In this document: positions 7,576 through 15,826 of the stretch, in pieces
How the letters are laid out: each line of letters starts with the position of its first letter
Numbering within the stretch: position 1 is the first letter of the stretch
NCBI GenBank assembly: GCA_038745855.1
Contig: JBCDLC010000016.1
Location: forward strand, 3,109 to 67,108
DNA length: 64,000 nt
Direction: 5' to 3'
DNA from: UBA5336 sp038745855
Lineage (GTDB): Bacteria > Pseudomonadota > Alphaproteobacteria > Caulobacterales > Hyphomonadaceae
Notes under the pieces: generated by a model
What the model was told of the DNA's origin: nothing
Database searches by the model: none
Seen by the model: the letters and a program-made list of their open reading frames with translations, nothing else
Position numbers and translations under genes: made by a program

Positions 7576-9342
7576 TTATACCCCGAACAAGGCCATGCTT
7601 TCCTTGAGAACCGCCGCACCGCCCTCGGTGATCCCGGGAAGGTGCCCGGGCGCTTCGGCCAGTGTGGTTTCAGCGTAGAAGCCGGCCAGGGCTGTCATCC
7701 GTGCGCGCATGTTGCCATGGGCCTGACGCGCGGCGATGGCGGACTTTGCCAGCATGTGTCCGCCAATGACATCTCCGGCGAGTTTCAGATAGGCCGTCGC
7801 CCCGGCAAGGGCGGTGTCGCGGTCAGTCCGCATGGTTTCAATCATCCAGCCCGTTGCCGTGTCGAGCGCCTCTGACGCCGCTTCCAACCTCTGGGCAATG
7901 GTGACCAGTTGCGGTTCGTTGGTGGCGCGCGCTTCCCGCGCCGTCGCACGGATGTCATCGATCATCGCGCCCATCGCCGCGCCGTTGTCTTGTCCGAGTT
8001 TGCGGCCTGCCAAGTCGATGGCCTGGATTCCGTTTGTGCCCTCATAGATCGGCGCGATCCGCGCGTCGCGATAAAGCTGTGCGGCCAGGGTATCGTCCAT
8101 GAAACCCATGCCGCCATGGACCTGAACGCCCATACTGGCCACATCGACGCCCATGTCGGTCGACCATGCCTTCGCAATGGGGGTGAGCAGGTCTTCCCGG
8201 CTTTTCGCAGCTGCGCGCGCTTCCGGTGTTTCTGCGGTTTCGGCCAAGTCCGCGGCGATGCCACAAGCGAAACATATGGCCCTTGCGGCCATGACCTTCG
8301 CGCGCATCGTGATCAGCGTCCGCCGGACGTCGGAGTGGTGGAGGATTGGGGCTGCACCGTCTACGCCTGCAACCTTGCCCTGCTTGCGCTCCTGGGCATA
8401 GGCGTAGGCAACCTGATATGCGGACTCGCCGACACCGACGCCTTCAAGGCCGACATTCAGCCGGGCCGAGTTCATCATGGTGAACATGCAGGCGAGGCCC
8501 TTGTTTTCCTCACCGATCAGCCAACCAGTGGCGCCATCATATTCCATTACGCAGGTGGGAGACGCATGGATACCCAGCTTCTTCTCGAGCCCGATGCACT
8601 TCAGCGCGTTGTGATCGCCGAGGGATCCGTCATCGTTCATGAAGCGCTTGGGGACGAGGAACAAGGAGACACCGCGCGAGCCAGACGGCGCGTCGGGGAG
8701 GCGAGCCAGGACGAGGTGAATGATATTTTCGGCGATATCGTGGTCGCCCCAGGTGATGTAGATCTTTTGGCCCGAGATGGCGTAGGAGCCGTCGCCGTTC
8801 GGGACAGCTTTGGTCTTGAGGGCGCCGACATCTGAGCCAGCCTGGGGCTCGGTCAGGTTCATGGTGCCCGTCCAATCACCGGCGATGAGTTTGGGAAGGT
8901 AACGGGACTGCTGCTCGGTCGAGCCATGGGCAATCAGCGCTTCGATCGCGCCGAAGGTCAGCATCGGGCAGAGGGTGAAGGCCATATTCGCGCCGTGGAA
9001 CATCTCCATGACAGCGAGGGCCAGCGCCTTGGGCAATCCCTGGCCACCGTGGGCTTCAGGAAAAGCGAGCCCCATCCACCCGCCGTCGCGAAACGCTGCA
9101 TAGGCCTCTGCAAACCCGGGTGCCGCCTTGACCCCATCTTGGGCCAATTGCGCACCCGACTTGTCACCAACCGCGTTCAGGGGCGCCAGGACCTCCCGCG
9201 ATAGCCGGGCGGCTTCGTCGAGAATGGGCATGACGAGTTCAGGGTCATAATTCGAAAACGCGCCGTTATCGTTGAAGGCTTCAAGCCCTGCAGTCTGCTC
9301 GAGGATGAATGCGATATCTTCGACCGGGGCGTCGTAGCTCAT
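7576..9342 (-). CDS. Acyl-CoA dehydrogenase
   Basis: A 588-residue FAD-dependent acyl-CoA dehydrogenase of the long form. It contains the MNLTEPQAGSDVG motif, the QVHGGMGFMDD motif, and the IYEGTNGIQAIDLAGRK motif that carries the usual catalytic glutamate. An extra C-terminal four-helix domain typical of the approximately 590-residue class follows. It performs the first oxidation of beta-oxidation, passing electrons to ETF. An AGGAAACC ribosome site precedes the ATG. The specific chain-length preference cannot be read. In several alphaproteobacteria this class sits near PHA and thioesterase genes, as here, but no direct operon is seen. Confidence 0.93.
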   Translation of the reverse strand: MSYDAPVEDIAFILEQTAGLEAFNDNGAFSNYDPELVMPILDEAARLSREVLAPLNAVGDKSGAQLAQDGVKAAPGFAEAYAAFRDGGWMGLAFPEAHGGQGLPKALALAVMEMFHGANMAFTLCPMLTFGAIEALIAHGSTEQQSRYLPKLIAGDWTGTMNLTEPQAGSDVGALKTKAVPNGDGSYAISGQKIYITWGDHDIAENIIHLVLARLPDAPSGSRGVSLFLVPKRFMNDDGSLGDHNALKCIGLEKKLGIHASPTCVMEYDGATGWLIGEENKGLACMFTMMNSARLNVGLEGVGVGESAYQVAYAYAQERKQGKVAGVDGAAPILHHSDVRRTLITMRAKVMAARAICFACGIAADLAETAETPEARAAAKSREDLLTPIAKAWSTDMGVDVASMGVQVHGGMGFMDDTLAAQLYRDARIAPIYEGTNGIQAIDLAGRKLGQDNGAAMGAMIDDIRATAREARATNEPQLVTIAQRLEAASEALDTATGWMIETMRTDRDTALAGATAYLKLAGDVIGGHMLAKSAIAARQAHGNMRARMTALAGFYAETTLAEAPGHLPGITEGGAAVLKESMALFGV

Positions 9343-9460
9343 GGTGGAAGGTTTCCTGTCTGCAAAAAGTGTTTTTCCAAAGTGGCCGTAGCGCCGGTAT
9401 GGTGAATGGAAAACCGTGTGCTACGTAACGGTGTGCAAGCGAAGCCTTTGGGAGCCACCT

Positions 9461-10111
9461 ATGCTGGTGCGCAGCTGTTATCAATCTCGCGTGAAATGGG
9501 TCGCAGCCGGACTGTGTTCGGTGCTGCTCGCGGGGTGTGTGACGACCGAGCAAAGCCTCGCGCCGATAGACACGTCGAACTTCGAGTTGGAACCGACCCA
9601 CGCGTTCCTGACGGCGAAGGTTCGCCATTTCGGGATTTCTGATTATTCGATCGATTTCAATGGGCTGAGCGGTCAATTGGATTTCGACGCCGACGATCCG
9701 GTCCAGTCGGCTGTTTCCATTCAGATCGATGCGGCGGCGTTGGAAACGAATTTTCCAGATCCGGAAGGCAAAGCCGAATGGGAGACGGAGCTCGCCACGG
9801 GTGGGCGCTTTCTCGATGGTGAGAATTTTCCCACGGTGACGTTTGTTTCCACGCGCATCGAGCAAACCGGCGCGTTCACGGGGACGCTCACCGGTGATCT
9901 CAACCTCCGCGGCGTGACCAGGCCTGTCACGCTGGACGTGATGTTCAACGGGACCGCTACGAGCCCGCTTGATGGCGGGCGTCGGCGTGTTGGCTTCAAC
10001 GCCAATGGCACTTTTAATCGCTCCGATTTCGGCATGGGCGCGCTGTCGCAGTTTGTGTCGGATGAAGTTCGTGTGGAATTTTCAGGAGAGTTCATCGAGC
10101 CCGCACGCTAA
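9461..10111 (+). CDS. YceI family lipoprotein (first of three YceI genes)
   Basis: A 216-residue YceI domain protein. A short hydrophobic signal ends in the lipobox LLAGC, so it should be lipidated at that cysteine and held in the periplasm. The YceI barrel starts at FELEPTHAFLTAKVRHFG and includes GDLNLRGVTRPVTLDV. YceI proteins bind isoprenoid or other amphipathic lipids in a hydrophobic cavity. The ATG at 9461 is chosen because GGGAG lies 6 bases upstream and the signal peptide then has normal length; an upstream in-frame start at 9416 lacks both. Followed after 46 bases by a second YceI gene. Confidence 0.9.
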   Translation: MLVRSCYQSRVKWVAAGLCSVLLAGCVTTEQSLAPIDTSNFELEPTHAFLTAKVRHFGISDYSIDFNGLSGQLDFDADDPVQSAVSIQIDAAALETNFPDPEGKAEWETELATGGRFLDGENFPTVTFVSTRIEQTGAFTGTLTGDLNLRGVTRPVTLDVMFNGTATSPLDGGRRRVGFNANGTFNRSDFGMGALSQFVSDEVRVEFSGEFIEPAR

Positions 10112-10157
10112 CGTCGGACTTGTTTCCTAAGCAATCCAGCAACCAAGGATGGAATTG

Positions 10158-10898
10158 ATGACCCGAACAGCTTTGATGACCGCGTCAGCGGCCCTCGTGA
10201 TCCTGGCCGCTTGCGGCGGTGGTGAACCCTCCGCCGATGCAACCCCAGCGCCCCATGAGCATGGCTCTGCTGCTGGCGAGAAAGAAGCGTCTGCGCCGGT
10301 GCTGCCCGAAAGCCTTTCCGAAGTTTCGAGCGGCGCTTACTCACTCGAACGGAACCACGCGTTTCTGGAGTTTGGCGTGGGGCACTCCGGCGGGATCTCG
10401 GACTACATCGTGCATTTTGGCGACTTCGATGCCGACCTCTCTTTCAACGCGGAAGACCCTGCAGCGTCGAGCCTTTCGGTGACGATCAACCCGCTCGACC
10501 TGATCGTGAACTACCCGGGTGACTACAAAGCCGGACACGCCGACAGCGGCTATGAGACCTGGGCGGAGGACATGGCGCGAAACCCGCGGTGGCTCAACGC
10601 CGATGCGTTCCCTGAAATCACGTTCACGTCCACGGCCGTTGAAATTACCGGCGACAGCGAGGGCACTGTGACGGGTGACCTGAACTTCCTGGGCGTAACG
10701 CAGCCGGTCACGCTCGATGTGTCCTACAATGGCAACGCGAACACGCCTTGGTTCGGTGAGCGCGACTTGATCGGGTTCAATGCCGAGACGACCATCAACC
10801 GGTCGGACTTTGGCATGAGCGCTGCCATTCCGAATATCAGCGATGCCGTAACCATCTCCTTCTCCGGCGAGTTCCTCCAGGACGAAGCGGCCGAGTAG
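10158..10898 (+). CDS. YceI family lipoprotein (second of three YceI genes)
   Basis: A 246-residue protein: a signal peptide ending in ILAAC (lipobox), a low-complexity Pro/Ala/Glu linker to about residue 55, then a YceI domain with GDLNFLGVTQPVTLDV, nearly the same core as the preceding gene. This suggests tandem duplication. The ATG at 10158 is preferred over 10149, because AAGGATGGA would touch the earlier ATG directly. Co-directional with the first YceI gene. An 11-base-pair hairpin follows the stop, so part of the transcription may end before the cytochrome gene. Confidence 0.9.
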   Translation: MTRTALMTASAALVILAACGGGEPSADATPAPHEHGSAAGEKEASAPVLPESLSEVSSGAYSLERNHAFLEFGVGHSGGISDYIVHFGDFDADLSFNAEDPAASSLSVTINPLDLIVNYPGDYKAGHADSGYETWAEDMARNPRWLNADAFPEITFTSTAVEITGDSEGTVTGDLNFLGVTQPVTLDVSYNGNANTPWFGERDLIGFNAETTINRSDFGMSAAIPNISDAVTISFSGEFLQDEAAE

Positions 10899-10916
10899 AA
10901 GGTGTTCTGACAGACC

Positions 10917-10957
10917 ATCGCCAGCCGCGCACCGAGATTGGACGAACGGCTGGCGAT
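10917..10957 (+). terminator. 11-bp stem-loop between YceI gene 2 and the cytochrome b561-YceI gene
   Basis: ATCGCCAGCCG pairs perfectly with CGGCTGGCGAT across a 19-base loop and is followed by TTTC. It lies 18 bases after the YceI stop and 19 bases before the next ATG. It may be a terminator with a short T tract, or an attenuator setting lower expression of the downstream gene. Confidence 0.55.
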
Positions 10958-10976
10958 TTCTACGTTCCACTATGCT

Positions 10977-12188
10977 ATGACGGAAACCTACCGCTACACA
11001 ACCGTCGCTGTGACGCTGCACTGGATCATCGCCTTTTCGATTATCGGCTTGATCCTTGGCGGTTGGCAGATGACAGGCATGGAGCCCGGCGCTCCGGGGC
11101 AGGAACAGCTCTACCAACTTCACAAGTCCTTCGGCATCACCGTGCTTGTGCTCACCGTTGCGCGGGTGATCTGGCGTCTCATGAACCCGCCTCCTCCCCT
11201 GCCGGAGGGGATGTCGGCCTGGGAGCGAGTTGCGGCCCACGGGGCACACGTCTGCCTCTACGGTTTGATGATCGCGATGCCGCTCACGGGCTGGCTCTAT
11301 GTTTCGACAGCGTACGAATTCGACGTGCCGACCGTTTTGTTCGGTGTCGTGTCATGGCCAGATCTGCCCTTTGTCGGGTTTCTGACGAACGAGTTCGGTC
11401 ACGGAGTGATCGAGTTCTCCCATGCCAAACTGGCATGGCTAGCCATTGGTCTAATCGTCCTACATGTGGGCGGCGCGGTGAAGCATGACATGATGGACAG
11501 CGAAGGCGTGCTCAACCGGATCCTGCCAGGATGGCTCGGGCCGACCAAAGGGCCCGTGCAGGCACCGAGGGGCCGGCTTGCTGCCTTCGGGACCGCAACG
11601 GCCGTGTTCCTCGGCATCGCTGCTGTTCCCGTCATCGCCCAGGGGACGGGCAGTGCCGGCGCATCTGTTGAGCGTATCCTCACCGAGAACTGGACCGTCG
11701 ATGCAGACAAGGGGCCAATCACCTTCGCCGGGGTCCACGATGGTAGTCCATATACGGGCACGCTGCCCGATTGGGAGGCGTCGATCGTATTCGACCCCGC
11801 TGATCTGGCAGGCAGTTCCGCGACGGTTTCGGTCGATCTCACATCAGCGGTGGCCAGCAAGAAGCTCTACACAGACAGCCTCAAGGCGCCCGAGTGGTTC
11901 AATGTGAAGACATTCCCGTCTGCAGCGATTTCGGTTTCGGGCTTCACCGCCACGGGGGACACGGGCCGCTATGCAGCAGAGGCTGCGCTGAGCCTCAAAG
12001 AGGGCGGCCAGACGGTTCCTCTGGCCGTGGACATCGCTATCGACGGTGAGACGGCCGAGGTAAGCGGAGAGGCGGTATTTTCTCGCCAGGCGCTGGACCT
12101 CGGTATGTCGAGCGACCCCAACGCCGACTGGGTCGATGATGAGGTTTCGGTATCATTCGCTTTCACGGCGACCCGTCTGAACAATTGA
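10977..12188 (+). CDS. Cytochrome b561 fused to a YceI domain
   Basis: A 403-residue fusion. Residues 1 to about 185 are a four-helix cytochrome b561 (CybB type) with candidate haem histidines in VTLHWI, YQLHKS, AAHGAH and FSHAKLAW. A further hydrophobic segment (RLAAFGTATAVFLGIAAVPVIA) leads to a periplasmic YceI domain from about residue 225 to the end, starting NWTVDADKGPITFAGVHDG. The ATG at 10977 is chosen because a longer TTG start at 10938 would lie inside the preceding hairpin. The domain order suggests electron transfer coupled to a lipid or quinone bound by YceI; that is inference. The YceI part is more divergent than in the two neighbours. Confidence 0.88.
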   Translation: MTETYRYTTVAVTLHWIIAFSIIGLILGGWQMTGMEPGAPGQEQLYQLHKSFGITVLVLTVARVIWRLMNPPPPLPEGMSAWERVAAHGAHVCLYGLMIAMPLTGWLYVSTAYEFDVPTVLFGVVSWPDLPFVGFLTNEFGHGVIEFSHAKLAWLAIGLIVLHVGGAVKHDMMDSEGVLNRILPGWLGPTKGPVQAPRGRLAAFGTATAVFLGIAAVPVIAQGTGSAGASVERILTENWTVDADKGPITFAGVHDGSPYTGTLPDWEASIVFDPADLAGSSATVSVDLTSAVASKKLYTDSLKAPEWFNVKTFPSAAISVSGFTATGDTGRYAAEAALSLKEGGQTVPLAVDIAIDGETAEVSGEAVFSRQALDLGMSSDPNADWVDDEVSVSFAFTATRLNN

Positions 12189-12218
12189 CAGGCCTATCGG
12201 CCCGGGTCATCGGCCCCC

Positions 12219-13160
12219 ATGCCAACTGCATTGATCCGATTTCCTGACGATGACGCGCTGGCGGCCGCCTGCCGATCATTGGCGGCCGGTGGTCTCGTGG
12301 GAATGCCCACCGAAACGGTCTACGGATTAGCGGCTGATGCGACGAGCGATGCAGCCGTCGCAAAGCTCTATGCCGCAAAGGGCCGCCCGCGTTTCAACCC
12401 CCTTATTGCCCATATCCGCGCCCTTGATGTTGCGGAAACACAAGGGCTCTTATCGGACGATGCACGCCGTCTTGCGCGCAGGTTTTGGCCAGGGCCACTG
12501 ACGCTGGTGGTCCCCATTTCTCAGTCGACCACAGTGTGCAGTCTCGCGCGGGCAGGGCTGACCACGCTTGCGCTTCGGGTGCCAGACCACCCGGTCGCAC
12601 AGGACCTGCTCGACCGATGGGGAGTCCCGCTCGTAGCGCCTTCAGCCAACCCTTCCGGCCAGCTTAGCCCGGTCAGCGCCGAAGCTGTGGTCGCGGGATT
12701 GGGCGACCGGATTGACCTCGTTCTGGAGGGTGGCGCGCCCCGCGTTGGACTTGAGTCGACCATTGTGGACTGCACGTCCGATGAACCCGTCATGCTGCGG
12801 CCTGGCGGTCTGGACCGCGCCGAACTGGAGGCCGCCCTTGGTCGCCCTCTGAAAAGCGCGAGCGGTGACCCGAACGCGCCCAACGCCCCAGGGCAATTGC
12901 TCCGCCACTATGCCCCGCGCGCAAGCCTGAGATTATCCGCCAAGCAGAAGGAACTTGGCGAAGGCATGCTGGGCTTCGGAACAGTTGATGGCGACCTGAA
13001 CCTCTCCGCGAGCGGTAACCTGCAAGAAGCCGCTGCCAACCTGTTCGCCATGTTGCACTCGCTCGACGGGATGTTCGATCGGATCGCCGTTGCGCCCGTC
13101 CCAGATCAAGGGTTGGGAGAAGCGATCAATGACAGGCTCAAGCGAGCGGCCGCCAGGTGA
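12219..13160 (+). CDS. tsaC: L-threonylcarbamoyladenylate synthase (Sua5/TsaC type)
   Basis: A 313-residue two-domain protein. The YrdC/Sua5 domain includes MPTETVYGLAADA, the KGRPRFNPL basic motif and the SANPSG motif. After about residue 205 a smaller Sua5 C-terminal domain begins at NAPGQLLRHYAPRA. It makes threonylcarbamoyl-AMP for t6A37 modification of ANN-decoding tRNAs. The long form, with the extra domain, corresponds to Sua5. It starts 30 bases after the YceI fusion on the same strand, probably by chance rather than function. Confidence 0.93.
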   Translation: MPTALIRFPDDDALAAACRSLAAGGLVGMPTETVYGLAADATSDAAVAKLYAAKGRPRFNPLIAHIRALDVAETQGLLSDDARRLARRFWPGPLTLVVPISQSTTVCSLARAGLTTLALRVPDHPVAQDLLDRWGVPLVAPSANPSGQLSPVSAEAVVAGLGDRIDLVLEGGAPRVGLESTIVDCTSDEPVMLRPGGLDRAELEAALGRPLKSASGDPNAPNAPGQLLRHYAPRASLRLSAKQKELGEGMLGFGTVDGDLNLSASGNLQEAAANLFAMLHSLDGMFDRIAVAPVPDQGLGEAINDRLKRAAAR

Positions 13161-13200
13161 GTCGACCCTGCCACCTCATCTGAAAGTGCTCAAAAAAGGC

Positions 13201-13539
13201 TCAGTTGGCGAGTTCGACGCCTTTCTCGCTGAAGAATTCCTTCAGCTCTCCGCTCTCGTACATCTCGCGAATGATGTCGCAGCCGCCGACGAACTCGCCT
13301 TTGACGTAGAGCTGCGGAATCGTCGGCCAGTCGGAATAGGTCTTGATGCCCTCACGGATCGCCTGATCCGCGAGCACGTTGGTCGAGACATACTCAGCGC
13401 CGAGCACGTCCAGGATCTGGACGACAACGGAAGAAAACCCGCACTGGGGAAAGTCCGGCGTTCCCTTCATGAAAAGGACCACATCATTGGCTTTTACCGC
13501 TTCATCAATCGCGGATTGGACATCCTGTAGGTCCGACAT
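13201..13539 (-). CDS. grxD: Monothiol glutaredoxin (Grx4 type)
   Basis: A 112-residue glutaredoxin with the CGFS active site (Cys33-Ser36) and the conserved WPTIPQLYVKGEFVGG segment. Grx4-type proteins hold a [2Fe-2S] cluster with glutathione and work with BolA in iron-sulfur cluster trafficking. A BolA gene is two genes upstream on the same strand; in most alphaproteobacteria the two are adjacent, whereas here an NAD(P)-binding protein gene sits between them. Confidence 0.95.
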   Translation of the reverse strand: MSDLQDVQSAIDEAVKANDVVLFMKGTPDFPQCGFSSVVVQILDVLGAEYVSTNVLADQAIREGIKTYSDWPTIPQLYVKGEFVGGCDIIREMYESGELKEFFSEKGVELAN

Positions 13540-13565
13540 TCGACTCTCCGGGGATAAGGGGATGC

Positions 13566-14447
13566 TTACTGGCTCGTATTTTCAAAGTGAGGAGTGGTTC
13601 GGCCCGCGTCAAGAAGGCGAGCGAGGCGCCTCAAACCTTCGTCGATATCCACGCGTGGTTTCCAGCCGGGAACCGGCGGCACGGACGCAGGCACGCGGTC
13701 CTGTTTGGCCCGCGCGAGCTGGTCTGCCCCAAGGGGTAACGGGGCCACCGCAGCGATGCCCCTGAGAAGTGGGATCGGTATCGGAAGGGTAAGCCGCGCC
13801 GGCCCAGCCGCATGGGCGATCTTCCGCATGAGTTCAGACATGGTCAGCGGCGATGGCCCAGCCGCAAGCACGGGTTCTGATTGGGGCTCAGCGTGTAGTA
13901 GACGCACCGTCAATGCCGCGAGGTCTTCGATATGGATTGGTTGGCACCGCGCCTGGCCATAGCTTGGCACCGGAACGACCCGCGAACGCTTGGCCAGGGT
14001 CATCACCCTCGAGACGTTGCCATCTTGCGCATGGCCATAGATCATTGTCGGGCGAACCCGAATGTGGGCGCTACCGGCCGTTGCCAAGGCGGCTTCTTCC
14101 TCCCTGATCGCTCTATATTTCGGACACCCAGTATCGAGTTCTACATTGTTCGACGAGAACAGCACGGCATGGCGCACATGGCCCGCTGGAAGCCTGCGAT
14201 AGGGCGGACCGCTTGTGGTAAGGATCGGTACCAGCACGAGACGGCTTCCTATGGGCGTGACGTCCGCTAGCGCGCTGTCCACGGCGAGGTCACAGGGCCT
14301 CAGGTCGCAACCCAGGGCCTCCAATGCTTGCAACTCAGGCCCGGTATTCCGCCTGTGGAGCGCGATCACGGGCACCGATTGCGCACGTAACTGTCGGCAG
14401 ATTTCAAACCCGAGCGCGCTGTTTGCGCCAGCAACGACGGTCTGCAT
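13566..14447 (-). CDS. NAD(P)-binding epimerase-like protein (atypical extended SDR)
   Basis: A 293-residue protein with an N-terminal Rossmann motif VVAGANSALGFEI, an IRPTMIYG-like segment (IRVRPTMIYGHAQDG), and the PIHIEDLAAL segment typical of NAD-dependent epimerases and NDUFA9-like proteins. The substrate is unknown. It sits between bolA (9 bases downstream of its stop) and grxD (26 bases to the grxD start), so it is probably part of their transcript. The canonical YxxxK is not clear (KYRAIREEE is in the expected area), which fits the atypical SDR class. Confidence 0.78.
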   Translation of the reverse strand: MQTVVAGANSALGFEICRQLRAQSVPVIALHRRNTGPELQALEALGCDLRPCDLAVDSALADVTPIGSRLVLVPILTTSGPPYRRLPAGHVRHAVLFSSNNVELDTGCPKYRAIREEEAALATAGSAHIRVRPTMIYGHAQDGNVSRVMTLAKRSRVVPVPSYGQARCQPIHIEDLAALTVRLLHAEPQSEPVLAAGPSPLTMSELMRKIAHAAGPARLTLPIPIPLLRGIAAVAPLPLGADQLARAKQDRVPASVPPVPGWKPRVDIDEGLRRLARLLDAGRTTPHFENTSQ

Positions 14448-14456
14448 CTCCAGCGC

Positions 14457-14690
14457 TCAGCCCGGTGCGCGCGTCTTCAACGCCAGTGCATGGAGTTCTC
14501 CGCCCATGGTGCCCTTCAACGCAGCGTAGACCATTTGATGCTGTTTGACGCGGCTCATGCCCCGGAATGCATCTGAGACGATCTCCGCTTCCCAGTGATC
14601 ATTATCCCCAGCCAGGTCAGTCAGCACGATTTCCGCGTCCGGGAACGCTGATTTCAGATATTTTTCAAGGGTCGACCGTTCCATCGCCAT
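14457..14690 (-). CDS. bolA: BolA family iron-sulfur/redox partner protein
   Basis: A 77-residue BolA/IbaG-type protein with a single BolA fold. The nucleic-acid-like loop and C-terminal motif FRGMSRVKQHQMVYAAL, followed by a conserved His-containing end (ELHALALKT), are typical. BolA forms [2Fe-2S]-bridged heterodimers with monothiol glutaredoxins. First gene of a bolA, epimerase, grxD set. Divergent from the M28 peptidase, with a 111-base promoter region between them. Confidence 0.92.
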   Translation of the reverse strand: MAMERSTLEKYLKSAFPDAEIVLTDLAGDNDHWEAEIVSDAFRGMSRVKQHQMVYAALKGTMGGELHALALKTRAPG

Positions 14691-14801
14691 GGGTCATCTC
14701 CCGCGCCGCTTAGGACGATTGTAGGGGGCGCGTACGGTTCTATCCAGCCCTATCGCTGCGTGTGTCTGGTCTGGGTGTGCGCCTATGGTTAGACTGTACC
14801 C

Positions 14802-15791
14802 ATGAGACTGATCACAGAAACCCGTTTATTGCTCGTCGCGCTAATCGCCACGCTTGCATTGGCGGCACGTGCCAGAACCCCGCCGGCGGCCTCTGGGTAT
14901 GCTCCTCAGCATTTTGACGGGGATCGCTTGCTTGCCCTCGTAGAAACCCTTTCCGACGATCGGCTCAAAGGCCGGGAAGCGGGGACGCCCGGGAACGCTG
15001 CGGCACGTGCTGTTCTTGTCGATGAAATGCTGCGCATCGGCTTGGCTCCGATTGGCGGCACCTTCGAGCATCCATTCACCTATGGCGACATGCGCGGAGG
15101 TGGCCCTGACCAGACCGGTATCAATCTCGTGGGCGCGATTGAAGGGACATCAGATGATACCCGTACGATCGTGGTGAGCGCCCATTACGATCATCTCGGC
15201 GTTAGAAATGGTGCGATCTACAATGGCGCGGATGATAATGCATCGGGGGTCGGCGCGGTGCTGGCGATTGCTAGGTTTTTTCTTGAGGTGCCTCCTGGGA
15301 ACGATGTCCTGATCGTGCTCTTCGACGCGGAAGAGAAAGGCCTCGCAGGCGCGGCAGCGTTTGTCGCAGATCCGCCAGTCCCCAAGACGCGCATCGCCTT
15401 CAACCTCAATCTCGACATGGTTTCGAAATCGGACCGCGGGGAACTCTATGCGGTGGGGACCTATCACCGCCCAATACTCGTGCCGCTGGTCAAGGAGATC
15501 GCGGAACAGGCACCGGTGAAACTGTTGATGGGCCACGACCGGCCAGAGGATGGCGACCAGGACTGGACGCTGCTGTCGGACCATGGGCCGTTTCACCGAG
15601 CGGGCATTCCGTTTCTCTATCTCGGCGTCGAGGATCACCCGGAATACCACCAGCCGACCGATGATTTCGATACTATACCCGTGGACTTCTTCCTTGCCGC
15701 CACCGACACAGCAGTCCTCATCGCGAAGACCATTGATGAGAGACTCGACGCGCTGTTTGAGGAAGGCCTAGGCGCCGACCCAGCACCCTGA
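14802..15791 (+). CDS. M28 family zinc aminopeptidase, exported
   Basis: A 329-residue protein with an N-terminal hydrophobic signal or anchor (residues 9-22). The M28 metal ligands are all present: His128 in SAHYDH, Asp144 in GADDNASG, Glu177/Glu178 in FDAEEKG, Asp205 in NLDMVSK and His283 in EYHQPTDDF. The family removes N-terminal amino acids using two zinc ions. Probably periplasmic. It lies on the opposite strand between bolA and purL, genes that are normally neighbours, and so looks like an insertion into that cluster. No strong ribosome site is visible. Confidence 0.9.
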   Translation: MRLITETRLLLVALIATLALAARARTPPAASGYAPQHFDGDRLLALVETLSDDRLKGREAGTPGNAAARAVLVDEMLRIGLAPIGGTFEHPFTYGDMRGGGPDQTGINLVGAIEGTSDDTRTIVVSAHYDHLGVRNGAIYNGADDNASGVGAVLAIARFFLEVPPGNDVLIVLFDAEEKGLAGAAAFVADPPVPKTRIAFNLNLDMVSKSDRGELYAVGTYHRPILVPLVKEIAEQAPVKLLMGHDRPEDGDQDWTLLSDHGPFHRAGIPFLYLGVEDHPEYHQPTDDFDTIPVDFFLAATDTAVLIAKTIDERLDALFEEGLGADPAP

Positions 15792-15826
15792 TCCCGGAAC
15801 GGTGAATTGCACCGCACAGGGCCGTT

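Noticed and set aside
7909..8835. A 308-codon plus-strand frame
   Set aside because: Antisense to the acyl-CoA dehydrogenase gene, with no domain and atypical composition.
13180..13205. A6 run after grxD as a terminator
   Set aside because: On the minus strand the T6 follows the stop codon directly, but no GC-rich stem precedes it.
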